DNA of 64,000 bases, from contig NC_080588.1 of NCBI RefSeq assembly GCF_029962835.1, forward strand, positions 10,620,001 through 10,684,000, given 5' to 3'. Below are positions 10,673-22,707 of this stretch, in pieces; position 1 is the first letter of the stretch; each line of letters begins with the position of its first letter. Below the pieces are notes generated by a model. It searched no databases and was not told the origin of the DNA. It worked only from the letters and a program-made list of their open reading frames with translations. The translations under genes and the position numbers were made by a program. Source of the stretch: Magnolia sinica. Taxonomy: Eukaryota > Streptophyta > Magnoliopsida > Magnoliales > Magnoliaceae.

Positions 10673-12333
10673 TTTGGTCGTGCATAAGCCTTTCAGGAAT
10701 TTGGCATATGAAGGTATCTATTTTACGACATCAAGTAGAGGAATGTTGACTTTCACTTGTTTTAACACCTCTAGGATATCCTGAGAGTTAGAGAGAGGTT
10801 TTGGTGCGACCAACCGTTGAGGAATGGAACAACTGGCTTTTCTAGAAGTTCCGGTTCTAATTTTTGTGGGGCCTCACTAGATCCATTATTGTTGTCCTCT
10901 TTTGGTTCTTGAGGCTTTTCGGGCCTAACCGGAAGGGTTTTATCAATGATCTTCCCACTCCTAAGAGTGGTGATGGATTTAGCGTGCCCCATTTGATTTG
11001 AAGAGCTGGGATCACTTATCTCGTATTGCGGTTTAGGATTGGAGAGCGGTTGTACAGGAAGCATCCCCTTTTCTATAACCGTCATACGTGAATCCATCTT
11101 TTGCATAAAGTCTCGCATTGCATGGGTCAGCTCTTGCATGAAATTTTGAACCGGTTCTTCTTGAGGTTTCCCCTGATTTGGATTTTGATTGAAGAAACCT
11201 TGAGGGGTAGCAGTTTGTCCATTTCTCTAACTAAAGTTTGGATGATTTTTCCAACCAGGATTGTACGTATTAGAGGTTGGTCTATTAAAAGGTCTTTGAT
11301 AATTATTTACGGCATTGGATTGTTCATTCAACACTTCTCGAAAGGCGGGTATCGTAGGACAATTTTCAGTTGTATGAATGTTGCAATCACATATGCCACA
11401 AACACTTTCATTAACCTTATCCTTCTTTCCTTCCATGGCCTCAACTTTTCTTATGAGCGTAGTCACTTTATACTTTAGATCATCCTTTTCTTTTAAGAGA
11501 TACAATCCACCTTTCTCCTTTAATTGAGTCGGCCTAGACATGGTGTTTGATTTTGGGTAATAATCCCATGATTGTGTTTTTTCAGCAAGACTATCGAGGT
11601 AATCCCATACCTCGTCGACATTTTTATTAATGAATTCTCCATTACACATTATCTCAACCATTTGGCGCATGGAAGATGTCAGTCCATCGTAGAAAAATTT
11701 TGTAATGCGCCACGTTTCAAAGCCGTGTTGTGGGCATGAACTGACCAAATCCTTGAACCTTTCCCAACATTGGTAAAATGTTTCATCCTCCTTTTGGGTG
11801 AAGTTCATGATTGCTTTTCTAAGGGTAATCGTTTTATGATGTGGAAAGAATTTCTTTATAAATTCCCTCTGCATTTCATTCCATGTGCCAATGGATATAG
11901 GACATAGTGAATGTAACCATGTCTTACCCTTCTCTTTTAAGGAAAAAGGAAAGAGTCTCAGCCTGACTGTGTCCTCAGACACATTTTGAAAATATAAAGT
12001 GGCTATGATCTCATCAAACTCTTTCAAATGTAAATATGGTTCTTCAGATTCAAGCCCATGGAACTTAGGAAGGAGTTGGATAACCCCTGCCTTGATGTCC
12101 ATATGTCCTGCATTTTCAGGAAAAATCATGCATGAGGGCATACTCACCCCGGCTGGTTGTAAATAATCTCGTAAAGTACGAGGCGGGGGTGCTTGATGCA
12201 CCTCATTCTCATCCTGAATGTCTTCCACCCTAAGTTGGGGTAGAAGATGTTGGTTTTCAGCCATCACTTCAATTAACTCAAGGGATTTCGAGTGCTGTCT
12301 AGTCCTGCGATGGATAGTTAACCCTTCAACCAA
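10673..12333 (-). pseudogene. gag, Athila-type (broken)
   Basis: Nucleocapsid/capsid gene. The open frame begins near 12354, and the first ATG is at 12264 (MAENQHLLPQ). The capsid part contains KTWLHSLCP and FFPHHKTITLRK. A CCHC knuckle (CGICDCNIHTTENC) follows at about 11385. Damage is precise. A TAG at 11227-11229 stands where the family has W (NFS*RN). A single base is missing near 10820, so PFPQRL becomes PFLNGW. A TAG at 10718-10720 replaces Q (VVK*IPSY). A TGA at 10670-10672 replaces R (CTTK*RQ). Confidence 0.86.
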
Positions 12334-12354
12334 TCGTCCTTCAGTCAGGAGACG

Positions 12355-13359
12355 TTAAGTGTTGTCACGGGCCCACTTGGGCATGAAACACTCACAACCC
12401 TTAATCAAATTTGAAACCTAATCCTAAGAAAGGAAAAGAAAATCTAGAAAGAAAGAGAGGGTTGGAAAGAAGTTACCCAATTGGAAGCCCTAAGTTAAAA
12501 ACCTGCAAAAGAAAATAGAACAAGTCAGTTTCTAAAGAGAATGTCTAGAATTAGAAAATCCTTTAAAAAGAAAGATAGAAGTATACTAGTTTCTAAAAGA
12601 AGAAATTCCTAAAAGAAAGTGAAAATTTCTAAAATTAGGAAAGTCCTAAACTAGAAAGTAAGTTACTAAAAGGGATCTGAAAAATAGAAAGTAGAGAAAG
12701 AGCTTACCGAATTAGAAATTTCTATCTTAAAAGCCTACAAAATAAAAAGTTAGTTTCTAAAAAAAGGAAAAATTTCTAAAACTAGAAAATAAAAAGTTAC
12801 TTAAAAGAAGAATCTAAATCTAAAATTAGAAAAGTACAGAAAGTAAGAAGAGAAGAAAGATGGTACCAAATGAGAAGTTCCTATGTTAAGATCCTGTAAA
12901 AGAAAACAAAAGAGATTAGTTTCTAAAAAGGAAAGTTCCAGAATTAGAAAGTTTCTAAAATAAAAAATCTAAACCTAAAATTAGAAAGTTTTTAAAAATA
13001 AAATAAAGGAAAGATGAGTTAGTTTATAAAATTAGAAAGAATTTCTAAAAAGGAAAATAACTAACCTAGTTTCTAAAAACAAAAGAGGAAAGTTTTTTAA
13101 AAATAAACTATTTCCTAAAAATAGGAAAACACTAGAATTAGAAAATTTCTAAAATTCAAACCTTAATTCTAAAAATAGAAAAAGTAGAGGAATTAGAAAA
13201 GGATTACCAATTTAGAAGTTTATGTCAGGATCCTACAAAACATGAAACAAGTTAGTTCTAAAAATCAAATAAAAATAAAAATCTAAAACTAAAGTTAGTA
13301 AAATCCTAATCTTAAACTAATTCTAAACCTAATTAATTTCAGAGAAACGCAACCATCAA
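12355..13359. other. A-rich leader repeat between gag and primer site
   Basis: No gene. The region is built of variants of TTTCTAAAATTAGAAA, which is close to palindromic. A longer unit containing TTACCAATTAGAAGTT and ATCCTACAAAAGAAAA recurs near 12475, 12707, 12864 and 13207. It lies in the untranslated leader of the Athila-type RNA. Confidence 0.7.
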
Positions 13360-13377
13360 TCCCTGGCAACGGTGCCA
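13360..13377 (-). other. primer binding site, tRNA-Asp type
   Basis: Minus strand TGGCACCGTTGCCAGGGA. It is complementary to the 3' end of plant tRNA-Asp(GUC) with two changes. It lies six bases from the LTR end. This primer is typical for Athila elements. Confidence 0.85.
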
Positions 13378-13383
13378 AAAACT

Positions 13384-15459
13384 TGTTCACTCCCCAAGTA
13401 TAGGGTTGTGATGTAGTAATAAATTCGATGAGACCAAGGTCGAATCCTAAGGGACTGAAACCTGTACGCTATATGAAACTAGGTAGAAATAGAACTAGCC
13501 TAAGATGAAATCAAAATCAAATATAAATTGATGAATAATGGTGAAATACTAATCTAAAACTTAAGGAATTCAGAGGAAAGAAACTAGGGATTCAGAGGAT
13601 CCACTTGTAGAGATTAGGGAGATCTTATGCCTGCATCAAGAATCATGGAAATCAAACTGAACTTACTTGATCTAGTCTTCACGAGATGAAAGGTATATGA
13701 ATTAGAATGGATTCCATCATCAAACCATGCCCAGGAGACAAAGCAAACAACAGAATTAAACTAATTATTAACCAATCAACAATGCATGAAAGTTAGGAAG
13801 GATACCGTCATCTAACCATGCCCATGAGACGATGGTGAACAACAGGGCTTCCTGACATCATAAACATCAAAAGGAGGAAAAAATACTCAAAGCCATCGCA
13901 GATCTATTGTAATTTCAGTCACAACAAACCATTAAAAAAACTGAAAGTATTCCTTTTAATTGAACTAAAATCAACATCAGTCAGTCTAGCATAAATCAAA
14001 GGCATAGAGTCAGTCCTATTACGCCACAAGCTTTACCTCTTAGCCCTAGCTAAGAGGTTTAGCCTAACATGATCAGACTAAATCTCAACATAATTCATAG
14101 GAAAAAGAAGAAAAATAAAGAAAATATATATAAAAATTCCCAACGCTTCTCTCTGCGCCTCTCTTTCTCTATCTGACGTCCCCTGTTCAAGCACACCCCC
14201 TTCTCCATGTTTTGGAACTCTTTTTATAGCTGCTGGAGTGGTGAAAATCGGATTTGGAAAGCTATCGCACGCGCAGCGAAAGCCTTTTCGCAGCCAAGTT
14301 CGGGGCTTCATAACTCTCGCGTTCCTTGCATTATTCCTGTAAAATTAACGTCTCTTGGAAGTATTTTGGCTGGACTACAGGATGGACGGTTCAGATCTGC
14401 CATATGATCAAAGATGGTGGGCCACAACTGCCTGAAAAATCAAATTTCACGGACATGCGTAGCCTTTCGCACATCCAGTGTTGTCGTGATCGGTGGGCCC
14501 CACAGAGGTGCTTTCATGGAAATCCACCCCGTCCATTAGATTGCCCTCAAAATTTCGGTCAGAAACAGATGGTTTTGAATGCCCATTGACTCGGACCAGA
14601 GAAGAAATCATGCAAAAAATCAATTTGAACGTTGTAGGGCAGTCTACTTATGGCCTCTGTATCGCGCACGGGTGCTTGCATGGGTACAAACAGTCAGCAT
14701 AGGTTCGATGAATTCGTGGCCCTCTACACGATGGACGGCTTGGATCATCCGTACGGTCATTCTGTGGGGCCCACTAGCGTCCGCAAAATGGACGCCGTCC
14801 GTCCGTTACAACAGCGCCAAACAGCAGTTGCCATTTTGAGAAGAAGACGTGGGTCAGCGCTGCTAACCCGCCTTACTTGGTTCGGTGCGCGGCGGCATGT
14901 GTGTACATTATGTACACACGCTGTACATACGGGGCCCATTGTGATGATCTTGCAAAATCCAATCCATTCATTCGATTAACCTCCTTATTTAAGGCATTGA
15001 GACCAGATTTGAGGCAGCTTCAGATATCAGGTGGGCCTAGAATCAACGATTTATGGGCTGATCTGTCAGTTGGGGCACTTCTATAGTGATCCGAGGGCTG
15101 AAATTTGATATGTACGGTTAATTTATGGCCCTCAATCCATGTATAAAGTTTTGAGCCAATCAGATGGTGAAAACTATGTGATCTTGCATTCTTCACCAAT
15201 TTCGGGCCTCTTTAACGTGAATGGCTTGATTTCCTTGGATCCTTGGCATGTAAATTCTTCAATCTTGGTTCTATGGAGTGCGTCCCTTGCTCTAGTGACT
15301 TCGGAGTGTCAAATCCATGATTTTAGTGCTATTTTTTCAGTCCACGCTCCCGATTACATCCTGCAATAAAAACACAATTAAAATATAACGTTAAGCATTA
15401 TCATGTACATAAAATCAGGCAATAACTAGGGTCTGATATGTAATATTTAACCCTCAATA
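13384..15459 (-). repeat. 5' LTR of the Athila-type element
   Basis: About 2.08 kb, from TGTTCACTCC to CCCTCAATA. The last bases should read CAACA, as in the other LTR, so one C has become T. A TATA box reads GCTATAAAAA on the minus strand at 14221-14230, with the transcribed leader toward lower coordinates. Several GTGGGCCCAC/GGACGG-type stretches inside (14490-14540, 14700-14780) suggest old MITE insertions. Confidence 0.88.
14221..14230 (-). promoter_or_regulatory. TATA box of the Athila 5' LTR
   Basis: Minus strand GCTATAAAAA about 1.2 kb inside the LTR, followed by the purine-rich leader at 14090-14170. The related LTR at 16462 has CTATAAAAGG in the matching place (17305-17314). Confidence 0.6.
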
Positions 15460-16461
15460 ACCATCATGAAGGAATAAATCATTCACCACAGATGCATAAA
15501 GAGTTATAGTGGTTTAGTGCTTTGAAAACCACACCCACTTCACTCCCAAAATTACTACCTCATAATCTTGGCTTTCATTATAACAAGGTTTTCACAGGTT
15601 CACCTTAACAACCTTATACAGTTCCTTGTGATTTTCATGGGCTCACCACAATAAAACCTCTTTTGTGATTTTCACAAGCTATCGCAAATAAAAACCCTTT
15701 TTGTGATTTTCACAGGCTATCACAAATCAACCCACTGAGATTTTCATAGGATATCTTAGAAAAACCTAAATGAAACAAAATTATAGAGTACTTATCTTCA
15801 AATGTAGATTCGAACATGCAGTAAAAGCTTGTAGCAAAGATCTTCTTTCTTCTATGTAAATGAGGGAGTATTCACTTAACAGAAAGACTATAGGATTCTA
15901 AAGTATTTTAGAAATGAAAACTTCAAATGCTACCTATTCAATTCTCTTAAATCTCAAGAGGAGTATAGACTACTCTTTAAAATGAGATTGAAATAATCTT
16001 AAGAAATGGAATTGAATAAGCTTAAAAAGAATTTATAAATACCGCACAATATGCTTACTAATGACCAGAGCTTCTCTCTCACCTGTAAAAGGTTTAGAGT
16101 GATTGTTCTTTGTTATTTAAAATGAGAGAAGGCGTCTATTTATAGTCAAAGGGTTTGAAAATTTGACTAGCCTAAGAATAGGTTCGGCTGGTCGGATTCC
16201 ACCAAATCCATTCCAACTACTATAGGATTGCGCGGGATAAGATTTATCCAAAATCCAGCTGGCCCGAGGTGAAATTCGTTTGGCCGAATTCTCATGAAAT
16301 TCAAATGTTTGCATTGCTAGAATTTGACCCAAACTTCACTCAACCTGACCAAATTTCAAGTTTATGTTGGCCGAACTAAAAGTTAGGTTGGCTGAATTTT
16401 CAACAGATTTTGAATTTTATCCTAAACCTGAAGTTAGGTTAGTCGAGGAAGTTAGGCTAGC
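15460..16461 (-). repeat. copia-like LTR fragment
   Basis: On the minus strand there is a TATA box (CTATAAATAG, 16136-16145). About 510 bp downstream, at 15622-15755, lies a run of GATTTTCACAGGCTATC-like repeats about 40 bp apart. The layout resembles U3-R-U5 of Ty1/copia LTRs. Its upstream end is cut at 16461 by the next LTR. No coding domain is attached. Confidence 0.4.
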
Positions 16462-18590
16462 TGTTCACTCCCCAAGTATAGGGTTGTAATGTAGTAATAA
16501 ACTCGGTGAGACCGAGGTCGAATCCCAAGGGACTGATACCTGTATGTAATCTGAAACTAAGTAGAACTAGAATTAGACTAAGATGAAATCTAAATCGAGT
16601 GTAAATTGAGGAATAATAATGAAATAATTATCTAAAACTTAAAGAATTCAAGGAAAGGACACTAGGGATTCAGAGGATTCACTTGTAGAGATCAGGGAGA
16701 TCTTATGCCTGTTTTAAGTATTCAACTAGACTTAGAGTCCTATCTTCATCTAGTTGAAGGGTGTAACCATCAAACTGAACTTCCTTTGATATAGTTTTTA
16801 AGAGATGAAAGGTATATGAATTAGAATGGATTCCATTACCAAACCATGCCCATGAGACAAAGTAAACAACAGAATTAAACTAATTACCAAATAATCAACA
16901 TGCTATGAAGATTAAGAAGGGTACTGTCATTCGACCATGCCCAGGAGACGATGGTGAACAACAGGGCTTCTTGACATCATAAATATAAAAAGGAAAGGAA
17001 CATGCTCAAAGCTATCGCAGACCCATTATAATTTTAGTCACAATAGACCATTAAAAACTAAAAACAATTCCTTAATTAAACTAAAATCAACATCAGTTCA
17101 GTCTAAACAAAAAGGCATAAGTAAAAAGCTCCCATCAGGCTACAAGCTTCACCTCTTAGCCCTAGCAACATGATTAGGTAGATCCCTTAAACAAAAATAA
17201 AATAAAGAAAAATAAAAATAGAAAGAAAAAGGAAAACAACTCTACTCTCTATCTACTCCTGACGTCCCAGCCATTGATGCTCCCATTCCCTCTGTCTCTC
17301 CCTTCCTTTTATAGAGGATAGAGGCTGGTGGGTGCTGCTGTGATAGAGTTGGAGATGGAGTATCCTGTTTCTCGCAGCAACAAAGGCAATGCCTGTACGC
17401 TGATCCTTGGTGAGTCCCATTCTTGACGCCAAAGAAGAAATCTACTCCATCCATCAGTTTCTCCTCACAAAACCAGTCAGAGATGGACGGTTTTGGACTT
17501 CTTTTGATGCGGCCCACTTGGCTTATCATGTAACATAGTTTTGCCATCCATCCGTTTTTCACTTTCTGTCGTCCATGTTTCAAACCAAGATCAACCAAAT
17601 CTTGGTCTAAATCCTCATATAATTCGAATGAACAGTTCTAATTAACTATATGGATAATGAGTGGGGCCCACAGCAATCAACCACAACCTCTATTGCGAAA
17701 CAAAGCCTGCGCATTCGCGCTGTGGTGGTCGGTGGACCCATGATTGATGTCGGTTGAGAAATCCACACGGATCATTAAACTATATACGAAAAACCAATTG
17801 GAAATGGCTAATTTTTTATTAGATTCGGTGTGGCCCACGTCGTTTTCTGCTCTACCGTTCATCTTGCATAAGGCTGAGATCTTCACACGTCTGCTTGCAT
17901 GGTGGCGAAAGGACACCTAGGAATAGGTTATGCCTAACCCTCGGGATGAATGGACGTCTTGGATCTTCCAAGTGAGTGAGCGGTGGGCCCCACAACTGAA
18001 ATCAGCGTCCGCACGGTGCGGATGCTGTTGGGAAGAAAGGTCGGTCAAAACCTTTGACCAGGTTCTCTTGGTCCAGTACACCGAGAGTGCACTTGTGCAC
18101 TGTGAACTTGCAACTACCAGTGGAGCCCACTGTATTGTACATGAGAAATCTACTCTGTCCATCCATCTCATCAGCTCATTTAAGACGTGGTTTCCAAATT
18201 TGAAGCATATCTAGGTGGGCCCCAAATCACTGATTTGGTGCCTGATTTGTTTGTTGGGCCACTTTTACATGGATTCAATGGCTCAAATTTAACATGTACA
18301 GTTAATTTATGACCCGTAGACTATGGATAAATTTTTTAGCCGAACGGATGGTGGGAACCCTGTGATCTTGCATTTTGAATGATTTTCAAGCCACTTGAAC
18401 TTCAGTTTCTTGATTTTCTCGGATCTCTGGCGTGTAAATCCATCGTTCTTAGTCCCCCGAGGTCCGTCCTTTACCTTGGTGACTCATGAGCATTAAATCC
18501 ATGCTTTTAGTACCCTATTTCAATCTAAGCTCGTAAATACACCCTGCATCACAAACACGATTAAATCGGGCCATTAAACAGTACCATGTT
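16462..18590 (-). repeat. second Athila-family LTR (solo, truncated)
   Basis: Aligns over most of its length with 13384-15400: the TGTTCACTCCCCAAGTATAGGG end, the TTGTAGAGATCAGGGAGATC stretch, TATA at 17305-17314, and the ATCTTGCAT region near 18365. The last 70 bp or so at the U3 end are missing after about 18590. It is more diverged than the two LTRs of the resident element, so it is from another, older insertion. No PBS or gag lies next to it. Confidence 0.8.
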
Positions 18591-20470
18591 CGAAGCATCC
18601 AAATTTCAGGTGGGCCCAGCAAGTGCTTTTATATGGCTTAGCAGGTCTTCACAAGATTGTAGATGATGTGGGCCACTTGAGTTCTGTTTACGGCTGATTT
18701 TTGGAGACACCATATAAATAAAAGGGACCTATCAAATGGACGGTGTGGATGCTCCACATGCATCAACGGTGGGGGCCCGAGGTGGGGCCACTCTCCCAAC
18801 GTCCAACCAGGCAGTAAGCAGCGTCCTCTGGACGCTAACAGCAACAGTGACTTCTCCTTCTCCTTTTTTTATATATCATTTTTTTTTGTTTTCTTAGGGT
18901 TTTCCATAGATGGGGCCCTTATCAGAAGAATCTACTCCATTGGTTAGATTCCTAGACTCGGGACAAGTCGATCAAGCCCCATATCGAATATGTCGGTGCA
19001 TAGAAACATCATAGTGAGCCCGAATAATTAATATCACTCAAAACCACTAGTTTCCACAATATGGCCTGCCAGAGATTTGGATTAACTCCATTTTTTTGGC
19101 TCAACGCCTGAAATGAGCGGAAAAATTGAATGGACGGTGTGGATCAAATTCAAACATCAAGGGTGGGGTCTACTTAATCAAACCTTCAGAGCTTGCTAAC
19201 CCTGATGCATTGCTGTGTCGTGGAGAAGCCAATCCGCTGCCTACCTCATATTGGATAAGATGATGTTTGTGTTTTCCTTTCGTCCAGGGACACTAGGTAT
19301 CCAGTGGATGGACGGCGCCTAGATGGGGCACACCATCAGGGTGGGTCCCGCGGTTAGATGGCATGGATATGCCACACATACATACATTAGGTGGGCCACC
19401 AAAAAAAATCAAGGAGGAGAGGGAGAGAGAGAAGACGAGTGGGCTACACATACAAAGCATACATCAAGATGGGTCCCACCATGTGGGCCCTCAAATAAAA
19501 ATCAAGTCATAAAATCACCCACCTTAGATCTCTCCTTCCTTCTTCCGCCAATGCATGCTAGATCTCCAAATGAACAATTTCAACGGTTGGGATCAAACTT
19601 GGATGGTGGAGATGGGAGATAGAAGTGGGCCACACAAAGCTTCTCCCATGGAGAGCCATGGACGTGGGTTGCTTAGGAGAGAAATGAGAGAAAGAATGGA
19701 AGAGAGAGAAAGATGAGAGAGGGATTGAAAGAGAGAGAGTGATGGGATGAGTGATGGGGTGTGTAAGAGATGGGATGGGAAAGTTGACTTTGGGGATGGT
19801 ATTGTGTACTTGGGGATGTGATAGGGTACTTGACTTGATGAGTTATGTACTTTGATTGATTGATGGGATTGATTTGACATTTGGTAGAGATTCTCTCGAA
19901 GTTCGCAACGCGCGGTGTTTTCCTCGAATTGAACGTAGGCCGACATCTTCTAGCCTGGGTATCGGGTCGGTGTATGAGTCGCGGCGTTGGAACCGCGGCG
20001 ACGGCACGGTCGTCAGGGTACAGGTTTCGGGTCGCGCCGATTCTAATATATGGGACACGACTCATACTTGCGATATGACCGATATCACTTTTGGCTCACA
20101 AAATTTGACAACCTTATGTGTGCTAAACATATGAACACTTACAGAATAGTTGTGCGGTTAGACTTCTTACATATTTGAAAATTAACAGTATCATTTTCTT
20201 GATTGGAACAATGGTTGGACTATTCTCCTTTATTGAATAGCCTGTGTAAAACCACGACCCTTCGAAGAGAATGATAATTGATTTCTAGCTTGGTTGCTTT
20301 GATTTGGGGATTTGTTATTGTCTGCTTGATTATTCTTTTTACTGCCACTTTTTTTACCGCATTGACTTTAAAAATGGTGGTCGAAGAATGCAACATCATG
20401 GTCAAGGTTCTACTAGGCATGAAGGTTCTTCATGATTTTAATGAATGGAAATGAGTGGAACCAACTCAGA
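18591..20470. other. no gene seen; MITE-like and CpG-rich spacer
   Basis: Contains several GTGGGCC and GGACGGTGTGGAT phrases (18720-18800, 19130-19180), a GA-rich run at 19670-19740, and a CpG-rich block at 19895-20060. ORFs here are short and match nothing I recognise. Confidence 0.5.
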
Positions 20471-22394
20471 ATAAGGGGGAATCGGTGGTTTGACCATTAT
20501 AGTGACAAATGACTCAAACAAGAATTGAACGCCTTAGGCAATTGAACACTTTATGATAATCATTCACAGGTCTGCAAAACACCAATAAGTCATCATAAAT
20601 ATTCTTAAAGATCTAAATGTATTTGAAAATAATTAAGGTAGCTTTTCAATTGCAACTATTGCAGAAGAAAGGACTCTCTCTCTCTCTTGTGATCATTCAT
20701 CAAAATGATTGAGGAAAGTTGTTCCAAACGTCGAATGAAGTGTCAAATCCGGCCACCTAACTAAGAACTTCAAATAAAGTCACCATAATATTCATCCATG
20801 AAGGAGATGATTTGTATGACACTGGGCAAGATAATTTGAGTTGTCGATCACATTCTTCTTAATCACACCTTTAATGATGGTGATGCATCGATCTAGAAAT
20901 ATGAGTTCTCTATTAATGAACCCGACCATCTCTTGGCTCTCAATGAGTTGCATCAATTATGTTTTCTACAAGAAAAATTGGACTGAGTGAGTTTAATGAA
21001 AATGAAATTACCCACATTAAAGGAGGATGGGTAAGGGTAGGTGACATTTGAGAAGAACAACACATATCAGCTAACAAACTATCACTGACAATCCTAATTC
21101 AAGGCCCTACATACACTCCTGCCGAAGGCTCTCTATGGAGACTAACACGTACGTACATGTGTCCGATGAATGCAGTCTTAATCCAAGGCCCTACGTACAC
21201 ACCCATTGAAAGCTCCCCATGGAGACTAACACGTACATACCCGTATTCGGTGAATTCATCCCTACATAAGAGCCTAGGTCCCACACAAGAACCTATTCGA
21301 GTTTGGGTCACAAACTATACACTCAATCTTACATAAGAAAATAGCGTGTGGACTTTACAATTGACAACTATTTGTAGTACCTTCTTGATATCCTTTTTCA
21401 ATGCTATCATGTTCTTGAATCAGCTTCTCAATTGCTCCCATAATCATTGAAATCGAGTGTTTTAGCTCCACGATCAAACACCATTCATGCGACGTACCAA
21501 TAAGGTGATCAATGTGATGGGAGTTGAGTTGAATCTCCTACAACTAAAGATTTTAGTTGATTCCTAGTAGAGATTCACCTATATGGGTATTTTAAAGGAT
21601 ATAGACAAGGATATACATATAGACTTTTGTCTAATATCTAGAAAATGGTAGAGATCAAGTGCATCTTCATAATGGAGGTTGAAATTCTCATTAGAGTGGT
21701 AAAGCTCAAGAAGATGACTTGAATCTCATAGTTTAGAGGCTTAGTATGAGGGATATGAGTGAGGAGTCACCTAAGTTATGATGATACTAAAAATCTATCA
21801 AAATGCTCAAGGTCCGAGTGCCCTGTATAAAGGAAATAAGTTCCAATGATAAAAAAAGGGAAAAAAATGGAACCTTCAATCGATCGAACGACCTTTTGAT
21901 ATGATCGAAAGTTCTTTGATAGGATCAAGAAAATCCAGAATTTAGATAGTGACTTATTGGACGTTTCTCGCTACCTTCAATCGATTGAGCATTGGGCTTC
22001 CATTGATTGAAGCTTCGCTCGAGACCCATCGATAGCCTGTCAATGGAATCAAAACTGATGTTTGGGCTATGTATTTTACGATAGCTTTATACCTCTTAGA
22101 AGCCTAACTTATCATGTTCATTAAGTGTTTAAGGCTTGGTTTAGATGTGTCAAATGTTTACCTATAGGATGATCTATCTAGAGGTGGCTTGCTTTGGAAT
22201 CTAAAAGGTCTAAGGATAAGTTTACCAGGGCACCTCATGATTTACATGTTGTCTTCGGCCTTAATGCTTCAAGTCTTTAAGTCTTTGATCTTCAATGTCT
22301 TCCTACAAAGGTTTAATCGACTCAAGACACCCTAGCTCACATCATTGACAAAATCGAGGCACTAACATGTCTGTCATGTCTTCCACATTGGATT
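20471..22394. other. no gene seen; LTR-like remnants and repeats
   Basis: Holds a (CT)n tract at 20674-20690 and a two-unit repeat at 21095-21270 sharing GGAGACTAACACGTACRTAC. A segment at 21870-22350 with CAATCGATYGA motifs ends GCACTAACA, like a decayed copia LTR. No open coding region is visible. Confidence 0.45.
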
Positions 22395-22480
22395 TTGTTT
22401 CTGTCCTTAGCTCGTATTCACATGTCGCTTCTCAGTGTTGTTGGCGGGATGCTATGGCAGAGGAGCTTAAAGCATAGCTT

Positions 22481-22707
22481 CAGACTTGGGGCGAAAATGT
22501 TGGTGTCGATCCATTACATCAACGAAACTACTCTTAATCAGATGGAAATTGGGCCACGGCAGCGTCAAGCCCAACTTGAGGAGAGTGAGGACGAGACGGC
22601 TAGTGAGGAGTATGGAAGCGAGGAGGAAAGTAGAGAAGAGATAGAGGAGGAACAGGAAGAAGAGGAGGAGGCTCAGGACACGGATGAGAGCTCCCCTCCT
22701 ACGACAC
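22481..22707 (+). repeat. fragment captured from the Tekay-type extra ORF
   Basis: Aligns base for base without gaps to 32378-32604, with roughly 5% differences by eye. It encodes the same acidic run (ESEDETASEEYGSEEE). It sits exactly where the middle of the copia RT gene is missing. Where the element at 32 kb has a TGA stop, this copy reads CGG, so it preserves the intact codon. Confidence 0.85.

Larger units (their letters stand above)
1..15459 (-). mobile_element. Athila-type Ty3/gypsy retrotransposon, nested
   Basis: A near-complete LTR retrotransposon read from right to left: 5' LTR (13384-15459), tRNA-Asp primer site, leader, gag, protease, RT, RNase H, integrase, short 3' noncoding region, polypurine tract, and 3' LTR (1-549, cut by the window edge). 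The integrase phrase [13 protein letters not shown] and the tRNA-Asp primer site fit the Athila/Calypso lineage. A solo LTR of another family sits inside it at 4594-9838. No env-like ORF lies between integrase and the 3' LTR. Every coding domain has stops or frameshifts, so the copy is dead. The target duplication cannot be checked because the left end is outside the window. Confidence 0.9.
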
